Assembly: GCF_009649225.1 (NCBI RefSeq)
Contig: NZ_WJPP01000001.1
Coordinates: 434,001 to 498,000 of the forward strand
From: Spiribacter salilacus
GTDB lineage: Bacteria > Pseudomonadota > Gammaproteobacteria > Nitrococcales > Nitrococcaceae
Direction of reading: 5' to 3'
DNA: 64,000 nt
Position numbers and translations under genes: made by a program. Below, piece by piece: positions 11,187 through 23,155 of this stretch. The notes beneath the pieces are model-generated. The model was not told the DNA's origin, ran no database searches, and worked only from the letters and a program-made list of their open reading frames with translations. Position 1 is the first letter of the stretch, and each line of letters opens with the position of its first letter.

Positions 11187-13049
11187 TTAGATCGCCAGCT
11201 TGGCGCCACGACGGCTACCGTAAATAGCATTGACGACCACTCGCGTTCCAAAGATCGCGGTAAACATTGAGCTCACGATACCGATGGACAAAGTGACTGC
11301 AAAACCCTTAACCGGGCCCGTGCCAAAAGCAAAAAGAACCACGGCCGCAATTAAAGTGGTGACATTGGCATCTGCAATCGTTGATAACGCTTTCCCATAT
11401 CCAGCCTCAATGGCTTTTTGAGCACTCGAGCCCGATCGGAGTTCCTCACGAATGCGTTCATAGATCAGCACATTGGCATCTACAGCCATACCCACAGTCA
11501 ACACAATCCCCGCAATACCTGGCAGCGTGAGTGTTGCTTGCAGCATCGATAGCACGGCCATAATCAAAACCAGGTTTAACAACAAAGCCAGATTAGCGAT
11601 GAGGCCAAAAACCCGGTAATACATCACCATAAATAAGATCACCAGCAGAAAGGCGACGCCCACTGCGGCCATACCCTGATTGATATTCTCTTGGCCTAGG
11701 CTTGGCCCAATTGTACGTTCCTCGATAATTTGCACGGGTGCTGCCAACGACCCGGCCCGCAACAACAAGGCTAGGTTGCGAGCTTCCATTGGGTTATCAA
11801 GCCCAGTAATTCGAAAGCGGCTACCGAGCTGCTCTTGAATGCGCGCGATATTAATCACTTCTTCAACTTGCACCTGCTCACGCACAATCTCGTCGTTAAC
11901 CCGGCGGGCCTGAATTTCCGTTTCCTTAAAAAGCACAGCCATGTGATCGCCCACCCGGCCACCGGTTACTCGGTTCATCACATTACCGCCCGCACCGCTC
12001 AGGCGAATATTGACCTCTGCACGGCCTGTCTGGGTATCAATCCCTGACTGGGCATCGGTAATGGCATCACCGGTAATGATGATTTGCCGCTCAAGCAGCA
12101 CATAACCACCTTGGCGCTCTGGGAATAGCTCGGTTCCCGGTGGAGGGATATCGCCGGGGCGGCCCCGATAAGGGAAGTTCGCCTCATCCACCATCCGAAA
12201 CTCAAGCGTTGCCGTAGCGCCAATAATCTCTTTGGCACGCGCGGTATCCTGTACGCCGGGCAGTTGAACCACAATCCGGTCGGCGCCTTGCCGCTGAATA
12301 ACAGGCTCCGCCACGCCAAGCTCGTTAACTCGATTGCGCAACGTGATGATGTTTTGCTCTACGGCAAAATTACGAATTTCCCGCAACTCATCTTCACTAA
12401 TGGCAATACTCAGCGCGGGTTGGCCATTAACTTCTACCTGTTCAAATACAAGCTCAGGGTACTCTGGCGTGATTTGTGCCTCTGCTGCATCCCGCGCATC
12501 TGCCCCCTCAAACACCAAAGAAAATGCGGTTGCCGTTGCGTCATCTCCAACCTGATGGGCAATGGATGACTGCCGCAGTGAGCGACTCATTTCATTGCCA
12601 TAACGCTCGATGGCTTGGGTGGTAACGGCATCGACGTCAACCTGCATCAGAAAATGCACACCGCCTCGCAGGTCAAGGCCAAGATACATCGGCTGCCCGC
12701 CTAATGACCGTAGCCACGCCGGCGTAGCAGCAGCCAAGTTGAGCGCAACGGTATAATCACGCCCTAGCGCTACTGCCAATTCATCGGCAGCAACTGCCTG
12801 ATCGCTGGCCTGATCCAGACGCACCAAAACATGCGAGTCGGTGGCCTCTACCGCCTTAACGTCTATCTCTAAAGAATCGAGCAGCGCCAGCACTTCACCC
12901 TGAGTTGCGGGCGTCGGCGCGGTGCCATCAGCAGAGGAAATCTGCAGCGCTGCATCTTGGCCAAACAAATTGGGTAACGCGTAAATGGCGCCACCCGCAA
13001 CCACGAGCACGAGTAACAGGTAACGCCAAAGCGGATTTTTATTAATCAT
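11187..13049 (-). CDS. secD: Sec translocase accessory protein SecD
   Basis: 620 residues: one N-terminal membrane helix, a large periplasmic P1 domain (PMYLGLDLRGGVHFLMQVD near residue 120), and five C-terminal helices with the conserved GMAVDANVLIYERIREE motif. The ATG overlaps the yajC stop by four bases. Works with SecF and YajC next to SecYEG. Confidence 0.97.
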   Translation of the reverse strand: MINKNPLWRYLLLVLVVAGGAIYALPNLFGQDAALQISSADGTAPTPATQGEVLALLDSLEIDVKAVEATDSHVLVRLDQASDQAVAADELAVALGRDYTVALNLAAATPAWLRSLGGQPMYLGLDLRGGVHFLMQVDVDAVTTQAIERYGNEMSRSLRQSSIAHQVGDDATATAFSLVFEGADARDAAEAQITPEYPELVFEQVEVNGQPALSIAISEDELREIRNFAVEQNIITLRNRVNELGVAEPVIQRQGADRIVVQLPGVQDTARAKEIIGATATLEFRMVDEANFPYRGRPGDIPPPGTELFPERQGGYVLLERQIIITGDAITDAQSGIDTQTGRAEVNIRLSGAGGNVMNRVTGGRVGDHMAVLFKETEIQARRVNDEIVREQVQVEEVINIARIQEQLGSRFRITGLDNPMEARNLALLLRAGSLAAPVQIIEERTIGPSLGQENINQGMAAVGVAFLLVILFMVMYYRVFGLIANLALLLNLVLIMAVLSMLQATLTLPGIAGIVLTVGMAVDANVLIYERIREELRSGSSAQKAIEAGYGKALSTIADANVTTLIAAVVLFAFGTGPVKGFAVTLSIGIVSSMFTAIFGTRVVVNAIYGSRRGAKLAI

Positions 13050-13384
13050 TCAGGCTGATCAAGCTTCTGTTTCATTGTGCCTTTAGGCAAAACCTGAGCC
13101 ACGGCGTTTCTTTGTAACCGCACTTCTAACGCGTCTGCAAGCTCTACGCTAAGGAAGTTATCGCCAACCTCAGTAATCCGCCCTACCAAACCACCGTTGG
13201 TCAGCACCTCATCACCCTTTGTGAGCTCCTGCACCAGCTTCTTATGCTCTTTGGCCCGCTTTTGCTGCGGACGGATTAGCAGAAAGTAAAAAATCAAAAT
13301 CAGCGCAAGCGGAAATAATAAAGCGGTAATACCGCCACCTGCTTCACCCGATTGAGCCATCGCTGTGCTAATAAAGAAATCCAT
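13046..13384 (-). CDS. yajC: Sec translocase subunit YajC
   Basis: 112 residues with a single N-terminal membrane helix (ITALLFPLALILIFYFLLI) followed by RPQQKRAKEHK and a small cytoplasmic domain (GDEVLTNGGLVGRI). Typical YajC size and the usual place between tgt and secD. Confidence 0.95.
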   Translation of the reverse strand: MDFFISTAMAQSGEAGGGITALLFPLALILIFYFLLIRPQQKRAKEHKKLVQELTKGDEVLTNGGLVGRITEVGDNFLSVELADALEVRLQRNAVAQVLPKGTMKQKLDQPE

Positions 13385-13414
13385 GCAACACCCCTTGGTT
13401 TTAAAAGCTCGACA

Positions 13415-15557
<2,143 letters not shown>

Positions 15558-15567
15558 CGATGCCTGC

Positions 15568-15573
15568 TATACT
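15568..15573 (+). promoter_or_regulatory. Candidate extended -10 box of tRNA-Leu(CAA)
   Basis: TGCTATACT, an extended -10 element with no good -35, ends 12 bases before the tRNA. It sits in the short gap shared with queA. Confidence 0.4.
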
Positions 15574-15585
15574 CCTAAAAAATTT

Positions 15586-15672
15586 GCCGGGGTGGCGAAA
15601 CTGGTAGACGCGCCGGATTCAAAATCCGGTTCTCGAAAGAGAGTGCGGGTTCGACTCCCGCCCCCGGCACCA
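15586..15672 (+). tRNA. tRNA-Leu (anticodon CAA)
   Basis: 87 nt with a long variable arm, acceptor GCCGGGG/CCCCGGC, T-loop GGTTCGACTCC and encoded CCA. The anticodon loop reads TTCAAAA with CAA at 34-36. Confidence 0.97.
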
Positions 15673-15692
15673 CTCTTTATTTTAAGCGCGCT

Positions 15693-15845
15693 TTAATCAG
15701 CGTTTTCAGCAGCCTTGCCTTCTAAAGCTTGGCCTAGGCCTTGGATATCTTTGCCTAACCCTTCCATGGTGTTACAACCCACCAGCAACAACGCCACCAA
15801 AACCACTCCCGCCAAAGATAAACGTTGTACTAAACGGCTTTGCAT
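15693..15845 (-). CDS. Entericidin-family small lipoprotein
   Basis: 50 codons from ATG 15845, preceded by TAGGAGA. The product has a lipoprotein signal peptide (LLVGC, Cys 24) followed by NTMEGLGKDIQGLGQALEGK and a short Ala-rich tail. The pattern N-T-x-x-G-x-G-x-D-I-x-x-x-G-x-A matches the EcnA/EcnB entericidin family of outer-membrane lipoproteins, linked in enteric bacteria to programmed lysis or stress. It stands alone between a tRNA and the transferase pair; no antidote partner is adjacent. Function here is inferred from family only. Confidence 0.85.
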   Translation of the reverse strand: MQSRLVQRLSLAGVVLVALLLVGCNTMEGLGKDIQGLGQALEGKAAENAD

Positions 15846-15874
15846 TTTCTTGATCTCCTAATCATTCAAAAAAT

Positions 15875-16528
15875 TCAGTCTTCATCATACCCAGTGCGCG
15901 TCGCTTTGTGCCAAAAAAATGCAGACCCCTGTTGCTGCTGCCAAGCCTTTAAGTCACTGAGCGTATCCAAATCAGCTGCGGGGGCCAGCTCCACTAAATT
16001 CAAACCAGCCGCTCGACACTGCTTCTGCGTTGCATTCATGACGCCCGCACTTCCCCAGGGAATCTTCTGAAAAACAACCGGTAAAGGCCGACTCAACCCG
16101 ATAAGTGTGTAGCCGCCATCACCCGCTGGCGCCACAACTACATCTGCCCTGTTCTTAAGCTGCTGGATGGCGTTGCTAAAATGCGCAGCCGTCAGCTCAA
16201 CTGCGTCTGCGCCGATTAACAGCACCGCATCGGCGCTGCAGAGTTCCTGCTTCGCTACGGCATACAAACGCTGTCCTAAATGCCCTGGCCGTTGTGCTTT
16301 TAATTTAGCTTGGTAGCGCCGCGTCAAACCCCGCAAAAAGGGATGCCGCTGCGGCGTGTACCAAACTGTTAGCCGCGCCGAGCCAAATTTAGCTGCGGTT
16401 TCCACCACTGATTGACACATCTGCTGATAAAAAAAACGGGCTGCACGGTGACCCACGCTCGCTGCCAAGCGAGTTTTCACCCGTCCGGCCACTGGTGCCT
16501 TCGCAAACACACCAATGGCAACTTTCAT
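15875..16528 (-). CDS. DUF2064/TIGR04282-type transferase (glycosyltransferase A fold)
   Basis: 217 residues starting MKVAIGVFAKAPVAGRVKTRL, the nucleotide-binding start of the TIGR04282 family (rSAM/selenodomain-associated transferase 1). The acidic motifs LLIGADAVEL and VVAPAGDGGYTLIG are present. The ATG overlaps the stop of the next upstream gene by four bases. The two genes commonly occur as a pair. Substrate is unknown; the family resembles nucleotidyl and glycosyl transferases. Confidence 0.82.
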   Translation of the reverse strand: MKVAIGVFAKAPVAGRVKTRLAASVGHRAARFFYQQMCQSVVETAAKFGSARLTVWYTPQRHPFLRGLTRRYQAKLKAQRPGHLGQRLYAVAKQELCSADAVLLIGADAVELTAAHFSNAIQQLKNRADVVVAPAGDGGYTLIGLSRPLPVVFQKIPWGSAGVMNATQKQCRAAGLNLVELAPAADLDTLSDLKAWQQQQGSAFFWHKATRTGYDED

Positions 16529-17250
16529 CCCTTTTGCTCCGGGCGGTACTGGGCAGCTAGCACTGACGGCGAAACGCCGCGCCAATATAGCCAGCGTACC
16601 CACCACATACGTAACTGGGTGCGCAAAAGTCCACCAACCTCCCACCGCCGGCCAGAAGTACCCAACTTGCGCTTAAACCGCTGCGGCCGGCCAAATTGCC
16701 GCCGCAGGGCAGCACTCATTGCCACATCCTCCATTAAGGGCTGCTCAAGAAAACCACCTACCGAAACAAACGCTTGACGATGAATCAGCAACCCCTGATC
16801 ACCGGTCGCAATACCGCTCAAGCGAGACCGTAGATTCATAAAAAGCCCAATCACTTTTAACCCTTTCGACTGCCCCTCGATCCACACATCACAACACGCC
16901 CATGCGCGCACATCACCACAGCGTTGCATGATTTCGGTAATCAGCATGGGGGTAACCCTTGAGTCAGCATGCAGAAACCATAACCACTGGGCATCGGTCG
17001 CCTTAGCGCCCGCATTCATTTGCCGAGCGCGTCCTTTAGGGATAACTAATACCTGATCAACCTCGTTACCCAGTCGCGCGACAGTGTCATCAGTGCTTTC
17101 ACCATCAACCACAACAATCTGTGCGCCCTGATCGCGTAGTGGCGCCAACGATAGCAACAGATCACGGATTCCATCGCGCTCGTTAAGCGTTGGAATGACC
17201 ACGGCGAGTTGATTGAGTTTGAGCGGGGGCTCTGGTGGCATTGCTCCCAT
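16525..17250 (-). CDS. Family 2 glycosyltransferase (TIGR04283-type)
   Basis: 241 residues with the GT2 start LAVVIPTLNERDGIRDLL, the Asp motifs IVVVDGESTDDT and WLWFLHADSRV, and C-terminal helices near the membrane (LRTQLRMWWVRWLYWRG). It belongs to the family called rSAM/selenodomain-associated transferase 2 and overlaps its partner by ATGA. In other genomes the pair accompanies a radical-SAM protein; none is seen here. Confidence 0.83.
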   Translation of the reverse strand: MGAMPPEPPLKLNQLAVVIPTLNERDGIRDLLLSLAPLRDQGAQIVVVDGESTDDTVARLGNEVDQVLVIPKGRARQMNAGAKATDAQWLWFLHADSRVTPMLITEIMQRCGDVRAWACCDVWIEGQSKGLKVIGLFMNLRSRLSGIATGDQGLLIHRQAFVSVGGFLEQPLMEDVAMSAALRRQFGRPQRFKRKLGTSGRRWEVGGLLRTQLRMWWVRWLYWRGVSPSVLAAQYRPEQKG

Positions 17251-17259
17251 TCCTAGTGC

Positions 17260-17265
17260 TAGACT
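17260..17265 (+). promoter_or_regulatory. Candidate extended -10 box of the tRNA-Ala/tRNA-Arg unit
   Basis: TGCTAGACT ends 14 bases before tRNA-Ala, inside the gap to the divergent glycosyltransferase. No clear -35. Confidence 0.35.
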
Positions 17266-17279
17266 TTCGCCTTGATTGA

Positions 17280-17355
<76 letters not shown>

Positions 17356-17373
17356 CTCCTTATTTTCCCAATC

Positions 17374-17450
<77 letters not shown>

Positions 17451-17458
17451 TCCCCTTT

Positions 17459-18034
17459 TTATTGCGCCGGTGGTGATGCACCCATCCAATCCAAGGGGAG
17501 CTTCAAATCCCACTGCGCCTGCTCGGCGTTGACTCGCATTAAGCGAAGTATTTCATGACAGTGTGGCCGCGTTAAGGCAAGACCAGCAATCGGCTGAGGT
17601 GGCATTTGCTGATCCGGCTCCGCCGGCAAGTTTTGCCCAAGCACCGCCACGATAATCCCCTCACCTTGGGCTTCGACCCGCGCCTCAGTAATCAAATAAT
17701 GCGTCCATGTCTCGGGCGCAGGCACCGCCTCAGCCGGCGCTCCTGGCTCACCTTCCTGCTCACGCTCCTGATTAGCCTGCGCGGCAAGCTGCGAGCGGGC
17801 ACCGATATGCTCAAGCGCCATCACCGTATCGTGCGCTTCATGACCTTCACCGGCAGGATGGCTTTTCTTTAAGACCGTATTGATGTGGTTAATTAAGCCC
17901 GTTAACGCTCGACGTGATAACCAGCCTACTCGGCCTTCGCCGGAGGCCATGGTCAGCACCATCGCCATGCGATCTTCCAATCCCGAATAATTGAAACGAA
18001 TTTGGTGAACCCGCGGAAAATTCAACTGACTCAT
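17459..18034 (-). CDS. Hypothetical protein downstream of der
   Basis: 191 residues that I do not recognise. No signal peptide and no membrane helix. The N-terminal part (about 1-60; RIRFNYSGLEDRM-like, with GWLSRRALTGLINHI) looks folded; a Glu/Gln/Ala/Pro-rich stretch (about 78-108) looks like a linker; the C-terminal part (WTHYLITEARVEA, LTRPHCHEILRLM) again looks folded. It begins four bases after the der stop, so it is likely co-translated with der. Sequence spacing and codon pattern look like the neighbours, so it is probably native. Confidence 0.75.
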   Translation of the reverse strand: MSQLNFPRVHQIRFNYSGLEDRMAMVLTMASGEGRVGWLSRRALTGLINHINTVLKKSHPAGEGHEAHDTVMALEHIGARSQLAAQANQEREQEGEPGAPAEAVPAPETWTHYLITEARVEAQGEGIIVAVLGQNLPAEPDQQMPPQPIAGLALTRPHCHEILRLMRVNAEQAQWDLKLPLDWMGASPPAQ

Positions 18035-18038
18035 AAGG

Positions 18039-19445
18039 TTATTTTCGCTTTACATGTTTAATCAAACGCGCACGTTTACGCTCTTGTCGCGGCGTTAAGC
18101 GATTGCGCCGACCCGAAAACGGATTGTCTCCCGTTCTTAACTCAAGCCGAATCGGCGTGCCCCATAAGCGCAACATTTTACGATAATGGTTAATTAAATA
18201 CCGCTTATAAGACGCTGGCAACGAGGATGTTTGGTTGCCATGCACCACAATCGTGGGTGGGTTTCGACCCCCTTGGTGTGCATAACGTAACTTGATTCGA
18301 CGCCCCCGCACTAATGGCGGCTGATGCGCTTCGGTGGCTTCTTTAAGAATACGATTAAGCTCAGGCGTGGGTAACTCACGACAAGCCGACTCGTCAACTC
18401 GTACCACTTCCTCAAGTAAGCGGCCAACGCCAGTGCCATGTAACGCGGAAATAAATCGCGGTCGCGCAAAATCTAAAAACCCCAACTTCACATCAAGCTC
18501 ACGTCGAATACGCTCACGGGCATTGGGCTCCAATCCATCCCATTTATTGACCGCAAGCACCAGCCCCCGCCCTGCCTGCATCACATGGCCGATTAAGTGC
18601 GCATCTTGGTCTGAGATCTGTTGCTGTGCGTCTAAAACCATAATCACGACGCGCGCGGCTTCGATGGCCTGTAGCGTTTTAATGATGCTAAATTTTTCAA
18701 CCGTTTCATGCACGCGGCTGCGACGTCGCACGCCGGCCGTATCAATCAGCACAAAGGCCTGTCCATCTCGCTCAAACGGCACTTTAATCGCATCTCGGGT
18801 GGTGCCGGGCATGTCGTATACAAGCACGCGCTCTTCACCAATCAGTCGATTAACCAGCGTGCTTTTGCCTACATTAGGGCGCCCAACAATGGCCACGGGA
18901 ATGCCGCGGGTATCGATCGCCTCGTTGCCCTGGGCCTGACTTTCCTCATCAAACCCCTGATCGGCAAGCACTGCTTCAATCAGTTGGCGCACACCCCGCC
19001 CATGCACAGCCGCAATGGGCCAAGGTTTACCTAGCCCTAAAGAATGGAAGTCTGCGCCAGCCACATCCGGATCAACCCCATCGGTTTTATTCATAACCAG
19101 CCAAACCGCTTTGCCGCGCTCTCGAATTTCACGGGCAAGTGCATCGTCGCCGGGTGTGACTCCAATGCGTGCATCCACAAGCAACAACACGATGTCCGCC
19201 TCATCCAAGGCGCGCATTGCCTGCCGCTGCATGTGATGCCAAGTTGCATCATCTGGCTCGCCAAGCCCGCCAGTATCCACCACCACATAGGGCACCGGGC
19301 CCACTCGCCCCATTCCGTACTGTCGGTCGCGCGTTAGCCCCGGAAAATCGGCAACTAGCGCATCCCGTGTTCGGGTTAATTGATTAAATAAGGTGGATTT
19401 GCCGACATTAGGACGGCCGACCAAAGCAATGACAGGGTTTTTCAT
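18039..19445 (-). CDS. der: Ribosome-associated GTPase Der (EngA)
   Basis: 468 residues with two GTPase domains in tandem, each with G1 ([10 protein letters not shown] near residues 8 and 183), G3 (DTGG/DTAG) and G4 (NKTD/NKWD), followed by a KH-like domain and a basic tail ([21 protein letters not shown] region). Der is needed for 50S subunit assembly. The ATG overlaps the yejF stop by four bases, so der is transcribed with the yej importer here instead of with hisS-yfgM-bamB. Confidence 0.97.
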   Translation of the reverse strand: MKNPVIALVGRPNVGKSTLFNQLTRTRDALVADFPGLTRDRQYGMGRVGPVPYVVVDTGGLGEPDDATWHHMQRQAMRALDEADIVLLLVDARIGVTPGDDALAREIRERGKAVWLVMNKTDGVDPDVAGADFHSLGLGKPWPIAAVHGRGVRQLIEAVLADQGFDEESQAQGNEAIDTRGIPVAIVGRPNVGKSTLVNRLIGEERVLVYDMPGTTRDAIKVPFERDGQAFVLIDTAGVRRRSRVHETVEKFSIIKTLQAIEAARVVIMVLDAQQQISDQDAHLIGHVMQAGRGLVLAVNKWDGLEPNARERIRRELDVKLGFLDFARPRFISALHGTGVGRLLEEVVRVDESACRELPTPELNRILKEATEAHQPPLVRGRRIKLRYAHQGGRNPPTIVVHGNQTSSLPASYKRYLINHYRKMLRLWGTPIRLELRTGDNPFSGRRNRLTPRQERKRARLIKHVKRK

Positions 19446-21040
19446 GACGCGATCATAGCAGCCGACAGCAATCGTTGGGTGTATTGCTCACGCGGTGCAT
19501 CAAAAATATCTTTTGTAGACCCGGTTTCTACAACACGGCCACCCTGCATCACCATGACCCGATGGCTCATTGCGCGTACAACTGCTAAATCATGACTGAT
19601 GAATAGATACGCCAAACCATAACGCGCCTGCAGCCCCCGAAGCAGCTCAATCAGCTGACTTTGAACGGATCGATCTAAAGCCGATGTGGGTTCATCTAAA
19701 ATGATCACGCGTGGCTTTAGAACCATGGCACGGGCAATTGCCACACGCTGTCTTTGCCCACCAGACAACTCATGGGGGAAGCGCGGCGCCAGGGCTGCTG
19801 ACAGGCCGACCTCTTCAAGCGCCTCGCACGCTAATTGGTCACGTGTTGCACGATCATGACCCATCTTGTGAACCGCCAGCCCCTCACCAATAATCTGTGC
19901 CACCGACAAGCGCGGGCTCAAACTGCCAAAGGGATCTTGAAATACCACCTGCATCTGGCGGCGCAATGGACGTAAGGCCTTTAAGGAAACACCCATAATA
20001 TCTTGGCCGCCTAATCGAACCTGACCGCTGGCCGCTTGCAAACGTAATAACGCCATCCCAAGTGTTGTTTTGCCAGAGCCACTCTCGCCAACAACCCCCA
20101 GCGTCTCGCCGGCCCTCAGGTTCAGGCTAATATCGTCCACCGCCTTAACATGGCTTGCAACACGCCCAAGCAACCCTTTGCGTTTTGGAAACCACACGCG
20201 CAGGTTATTGGCCTCAAGCGCTACGTCATGACTTGCCACTGCCGCTGGCTGCCCCTTTGGCTCCGCATCAATTAAAAGCCGTGTATAACCGGTTTTAGGC
20301 GCTTGAAAAATGGTCTCGACAGGCCCCTGCTCTAAGATCACGCCATCACGCATAACGGCCACACGATCTGCCACCCGACGCACCACATTGAGATCATGAC
20401 TGATCAAAAGCATAGCCATGCCAAGACGAGACTTTAAATCATCCAGCAAATTCAGGATCTCGGCCTGAATGGTCACATCTAATGCTGTCGTGGGCTCATC
20501 GGCAATCAGCAAACGCGGATTATTTGCGATAGCCATTGCAATCATGACCCGTTGCCGCTGCCCACCGGACAGTTGATGCGGAAATGCCCCGAGGCGCCCG
20601 GCCGCTTCGGGCAGTTGAACAAGCTCAAGCAACTCGACAATGCGCTCACGCGCCGCGGCAGCCCCCATCCCCTGATGAATACGCAGCGTCTCACCAATTT
20701 GCTTTTCTATGCTGTGCAGGGGGTTTAAAGAGGTCATTGGCTCTTGAAAGATCAACCCCATCGCCGCGCCACGAAGCTGACGTAGCCGCGGTGGGGGTGA
20801 GCCCAGCAGCTCTTCACCGTCTAGCTGAATACTGCCACGGGGGTGATGAGCCAGCGGGTACGGCAATAATTGAGGGATGGACAATGCTGTCATTGACTTG
20901 CCCGACCCACTCTCGCCAACCAATGCCAGCGTTTCACCGGCCGACAGGGTAAAACTCACCTCTTTAACGGCCCAATCATCAGGGTTTTGCGCACCAAAAC
21001 TAACCGCCAAGTGCTCAATTGCCAACAAAGGCGCGCTCAT
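19442..21040 (-). CDS. yejF: Peptide ABC importer ATP-binding protein YejF (fused tandem cassettes)
   Basis: 532 residues with two ATPase cassettes. Walker A boxes GESGSGKS (about 41) and GESGSGKT (about 315), two LSGGQRQR signatures, and Walker [13 protein letters not shown] and [12 protein letters not shown] are all intact. YejF powers the YejABEF importer, which in E. coli takes up microcin C and peptides. It overlaps der at its end and yejE at its start. Confidence 0.93.
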   Translation of the reverse strand: MSAPLLAIEHLAVSFGAQNPDDWAVKEVSFTLSAGETLALVGESGSGKSMTALSIPQLLPYPLAHHPRGSIQLDGEELLGSPPPRLRQLRGAAMGLIFQEPMTSLNPLHSIEKQIGETLRIHQGMGAAAARERIVELLELVQLPEAAGRLGAFPHQLSGGQRQRVMIAMAIANNPRLLIADEPTTALDVTIQAEILNLLDDLKSRLGMAMLLISHDLNVVRRVADRVAVMRDGVILEQGPVETIFQAPKTGYTRLLIDAEPKGQPAAVASHDVALEANNLRVWFPKRKGLLGRVASHVKAVDDISLNLRAGETLGVVGESGSGKTTLGMALLRLQAASGQVRLGGQDIMGVSLKALRPLRRQMQVVFQDPFGSLSPRLSVAQIIGEGLAVHKMGHDRATRDQLACEALEEVGLSAALAPRFPHELSGGQRQRVAIARAMVLKPRVIILDEPTSALDRSVQSQLIELLRGLQARYGLAYLFISHDLAVVRAMSHRVMVMQGGRVVETGSTKDIFDAPREQYTQRLLSAAMIAS

Positions 21041-22077
21041 TTCGGCTTCTCCGCTAGCGCCTTGCGGGGGTCAAACGCATCGCGCGCTGCTTCACCGATA
21101 AAGACTAACAAGGTCAGCATAATCGCAAGAGTAAAAAAGGCGGTTAAGCCCAGCCACGGCGCCTGCAGGTTGGCTTTGCCCTGGGCTAGCAACTCACCTA
21201 GCGACGGTGAACCAGGCGGTAAACCAAACCCCAAAAAATCCAATGAAGTGAGTGTGGTAATTGATCCTGTCAAAATAAAAGGCATAAACGTGACCGTGGC
21301 CACCATGGCATTGGGCAACGCATGTCGAAAAATAATCACCCAATCGGAAACACCCAATGCTTTTGCCGCTTTAACGTAATCAAAATTACGCACACGCAAA
21401 AACTCTGCCCGCACCACCCCAACTAGCTGAGTCCAGCTAAACAGCAGCATAATGCCTAACAGCCACCAAAAATTGGGCTGTACAAAGCCCGCCATAATAA
21501 TTAACAGATACAGCACGGGCAGGCCCGCCCAAATCTCGATAAATCGCTGGCCATACAGATCGGTTCGGCCACCGAAATAACCCTGCATCGCCCCCACGGC
21601 TACACCAATTAGCGAACTTGCAATCGTTAACACAAGCCCAAACAGCACAGAAATACGAAACCCGTAGATTAATCGTGATAACACATCACGAGCCTGATCA
21701 TCCGTACCAAGCCAGTTATCCGCCGATGGCGGTGCTGGCGCAGCACTCTCACTGGCAAAATTAATGGTGCGGTAGTGATAGCGCACCGGTGGCCATAGCA
21801 TCCAGCCATCAGCCTCGATCAACTCGGCAATAAACGGGTCGCGATATTCAGCCTCGGTTGGAAAATCTCCACCAAACGTTGTCTCGGGGTAGCTCACCAG
21901 CACCGGGAAATACCAATCGCCGTCGTAATGCACCAACAGCGGCCTTTCATTGGCAATGAACTCAGCGCCCAGCGAAAGCACAAACAATACCGAGAAAATC
22001 CAAAGCGACCACCAACCGCGTCGATTGCGCTTAAACTGCGCCCAGCGCCGCTGATTAATAGGGTTTAGCCGTGGCAT
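21037..22077 (-). CDS. yejE: Peptide ABC importer permease YejE
   Basis: 346 residues from MPRLNPINQRRWAQFKRNRRGWWSLWIF, closely matching the E. coli YejE start, so I place the start at 22077. Membrane segments and the EAA-like loop (AAKALGVSDWVIIFRHALPNA) are typical of DppC-type permeases. Its stop overlaps the yejF start. Confidence 0.93.
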   Translation of the reverse strand: MPRLNPINQRRWAQFKRNRRGWWSLWIFSVLFVLSLGAEFIANERPLLVHYDGDWYFPVLVSYPETTFGGDFPTEAEYRDPFIAELIEADGWMLWPPVRYHYRTINFASESAAPAPPSADNWLGTDDQARDVLSRLIYGFRISVLFGLVLTIASSLIGVAVGAMQGYFGGRTDLYGQRFIEIWAGLPVLYLLIIMAGFVQPNFWWLLGIMLLFSWTQLVGVVRAEFLRVRNFDYVKAAKALGVSDWVIIFRHALPNAMVATVTFMPFILTGSITTLTSLDFLGFGLPPGSPSLGELLAQGKANLQAPWLGLTAFFTLAIMLTLLVFIGEAARDAFDPRKALAEKPK

Positions 22078-22084
22078 ACTCTGC

Positions 22085-23155
22085 TTAGCCCTCACGCGTC
22101 TCAAAATCAATACGCGGATCAACCAATACGTACATCAAATCGCCCAGTAAGTTCAGCAGCAGCCCAATCAGCGTGAAAATAAAAAGACTGCCAAACACGA
22201 CTGGATAGTCGCGGTTCACCACGGCTTCAAACCCCAGCAAACCCAAACCATCAAGCGAGAAAATCACCTCAATCAACAAAGCCCCCGTAAAAAGGACTCC
22301 CACAAAAGCGGCGGGGAAACCCGCAATCACGATCAGCATTGCGTTGCGAAAGACATGCCCATAAAGCACGCGGCGCTCGCTCACCCCTTTGGCGCGCGCA
22401 GTCATCACATACTGTTTATTGATCTCTTCCAAAAACGCATTTTTAGTCAGCATCGTCAGCCCGGCAAACCCACCGATCACCATCGCAAGGACGGGTAGCG
22501 TCAAATGCCAAAAATAATCCAAGATACGCGCTGGCCAGCTCAACTCGTCCCAATTTTCTGAAACCAAACCTCGCAACGGAAACCACTCAAGGTAGCTACC
22601 GCCTGCCAAGAGCACGATCAGCAGAATGGCAAATAAAAACCCGGGAATTGCATAGCCAACAATAACAATCGCTGAGGTCCATACATCAAAGCTTGAGCCA
22701 TCTCGCACTGCTTTGCGTATACCCAGCGGAATTGAAATCAAATAGGTGAACAGAAGCGTCCACAAACCCAACGAAATCGACACCGGCAGCTTTTCCACAA
22801 TCAGCTCAATCACGCTGCGATCGCGATAAAAACTCTCGCCAAAATCAAAACGTAGGTAATCGCCGAGCATTTTAATAAAGCGCTCATGCGCGGGCCGATC
22901 AAAGCCAAACTGTGCCTCAAGCTCAGCTAAAAACTCAGGATCAAGCCCTCGCCCGCCTCGACTATCACCGGCCACTTCATCAGCGGCTACCCCCGAAAAG
23001 CGTGCCGTTGACTGATCGGCAGTGCCCTGCACTTGCGCCACAATCTGATCCACCGGACCACCCGGGGCAAACTGAACAATGGCAAAATTGATCAGCAAAA
23101 CCCCAAAGAGTGTTGGGATCATCAACAACAAGCGCCGAAGAATGTAGCTGCTCAA
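22085..23155 (-). CDS. yejB: Peptide ABC importer permease YejB
   Basis: 356 residues with the DppB-type start [21 protein letters not shown], a periplasmic insert with [13 protein letters not shown], and the permease loop [21 protein letters not shown]. Its start overlaps the yejA stop by four bases. Confidence 0.93.
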   Translation of the reverse strand: MSSYILRRLLLMIPTLFGVLLINFAIVQFAPGGPVDQIVAQVQGTADQSTARFSGVAADEVAGDSRGGRGLDPEFLAELEAQFGFDRPAHERFIKMLGDYLRFDFGESFYRDRSVIELIVEKLPVSISLGLWTLLFTYLISIPLGIRKAVRDGSSFDVWTSAIVIVGYAIPGFLFAILLIVLLAGGSYLEWFPLRGLVSENWDELSWPARILDYFWHLTLPVLAMVIGGFAGLTMLTKNAFLEEINKQYVMTARAKGVSERRVLYGHVFRNAMLIVIAGFPAAFVGVLFTGALLIEVIFSLDGLGLLGFEAVVNRDYPVVFGSLFIFTLIGLLLNLLGDLMYVLVDPRIDFETREG

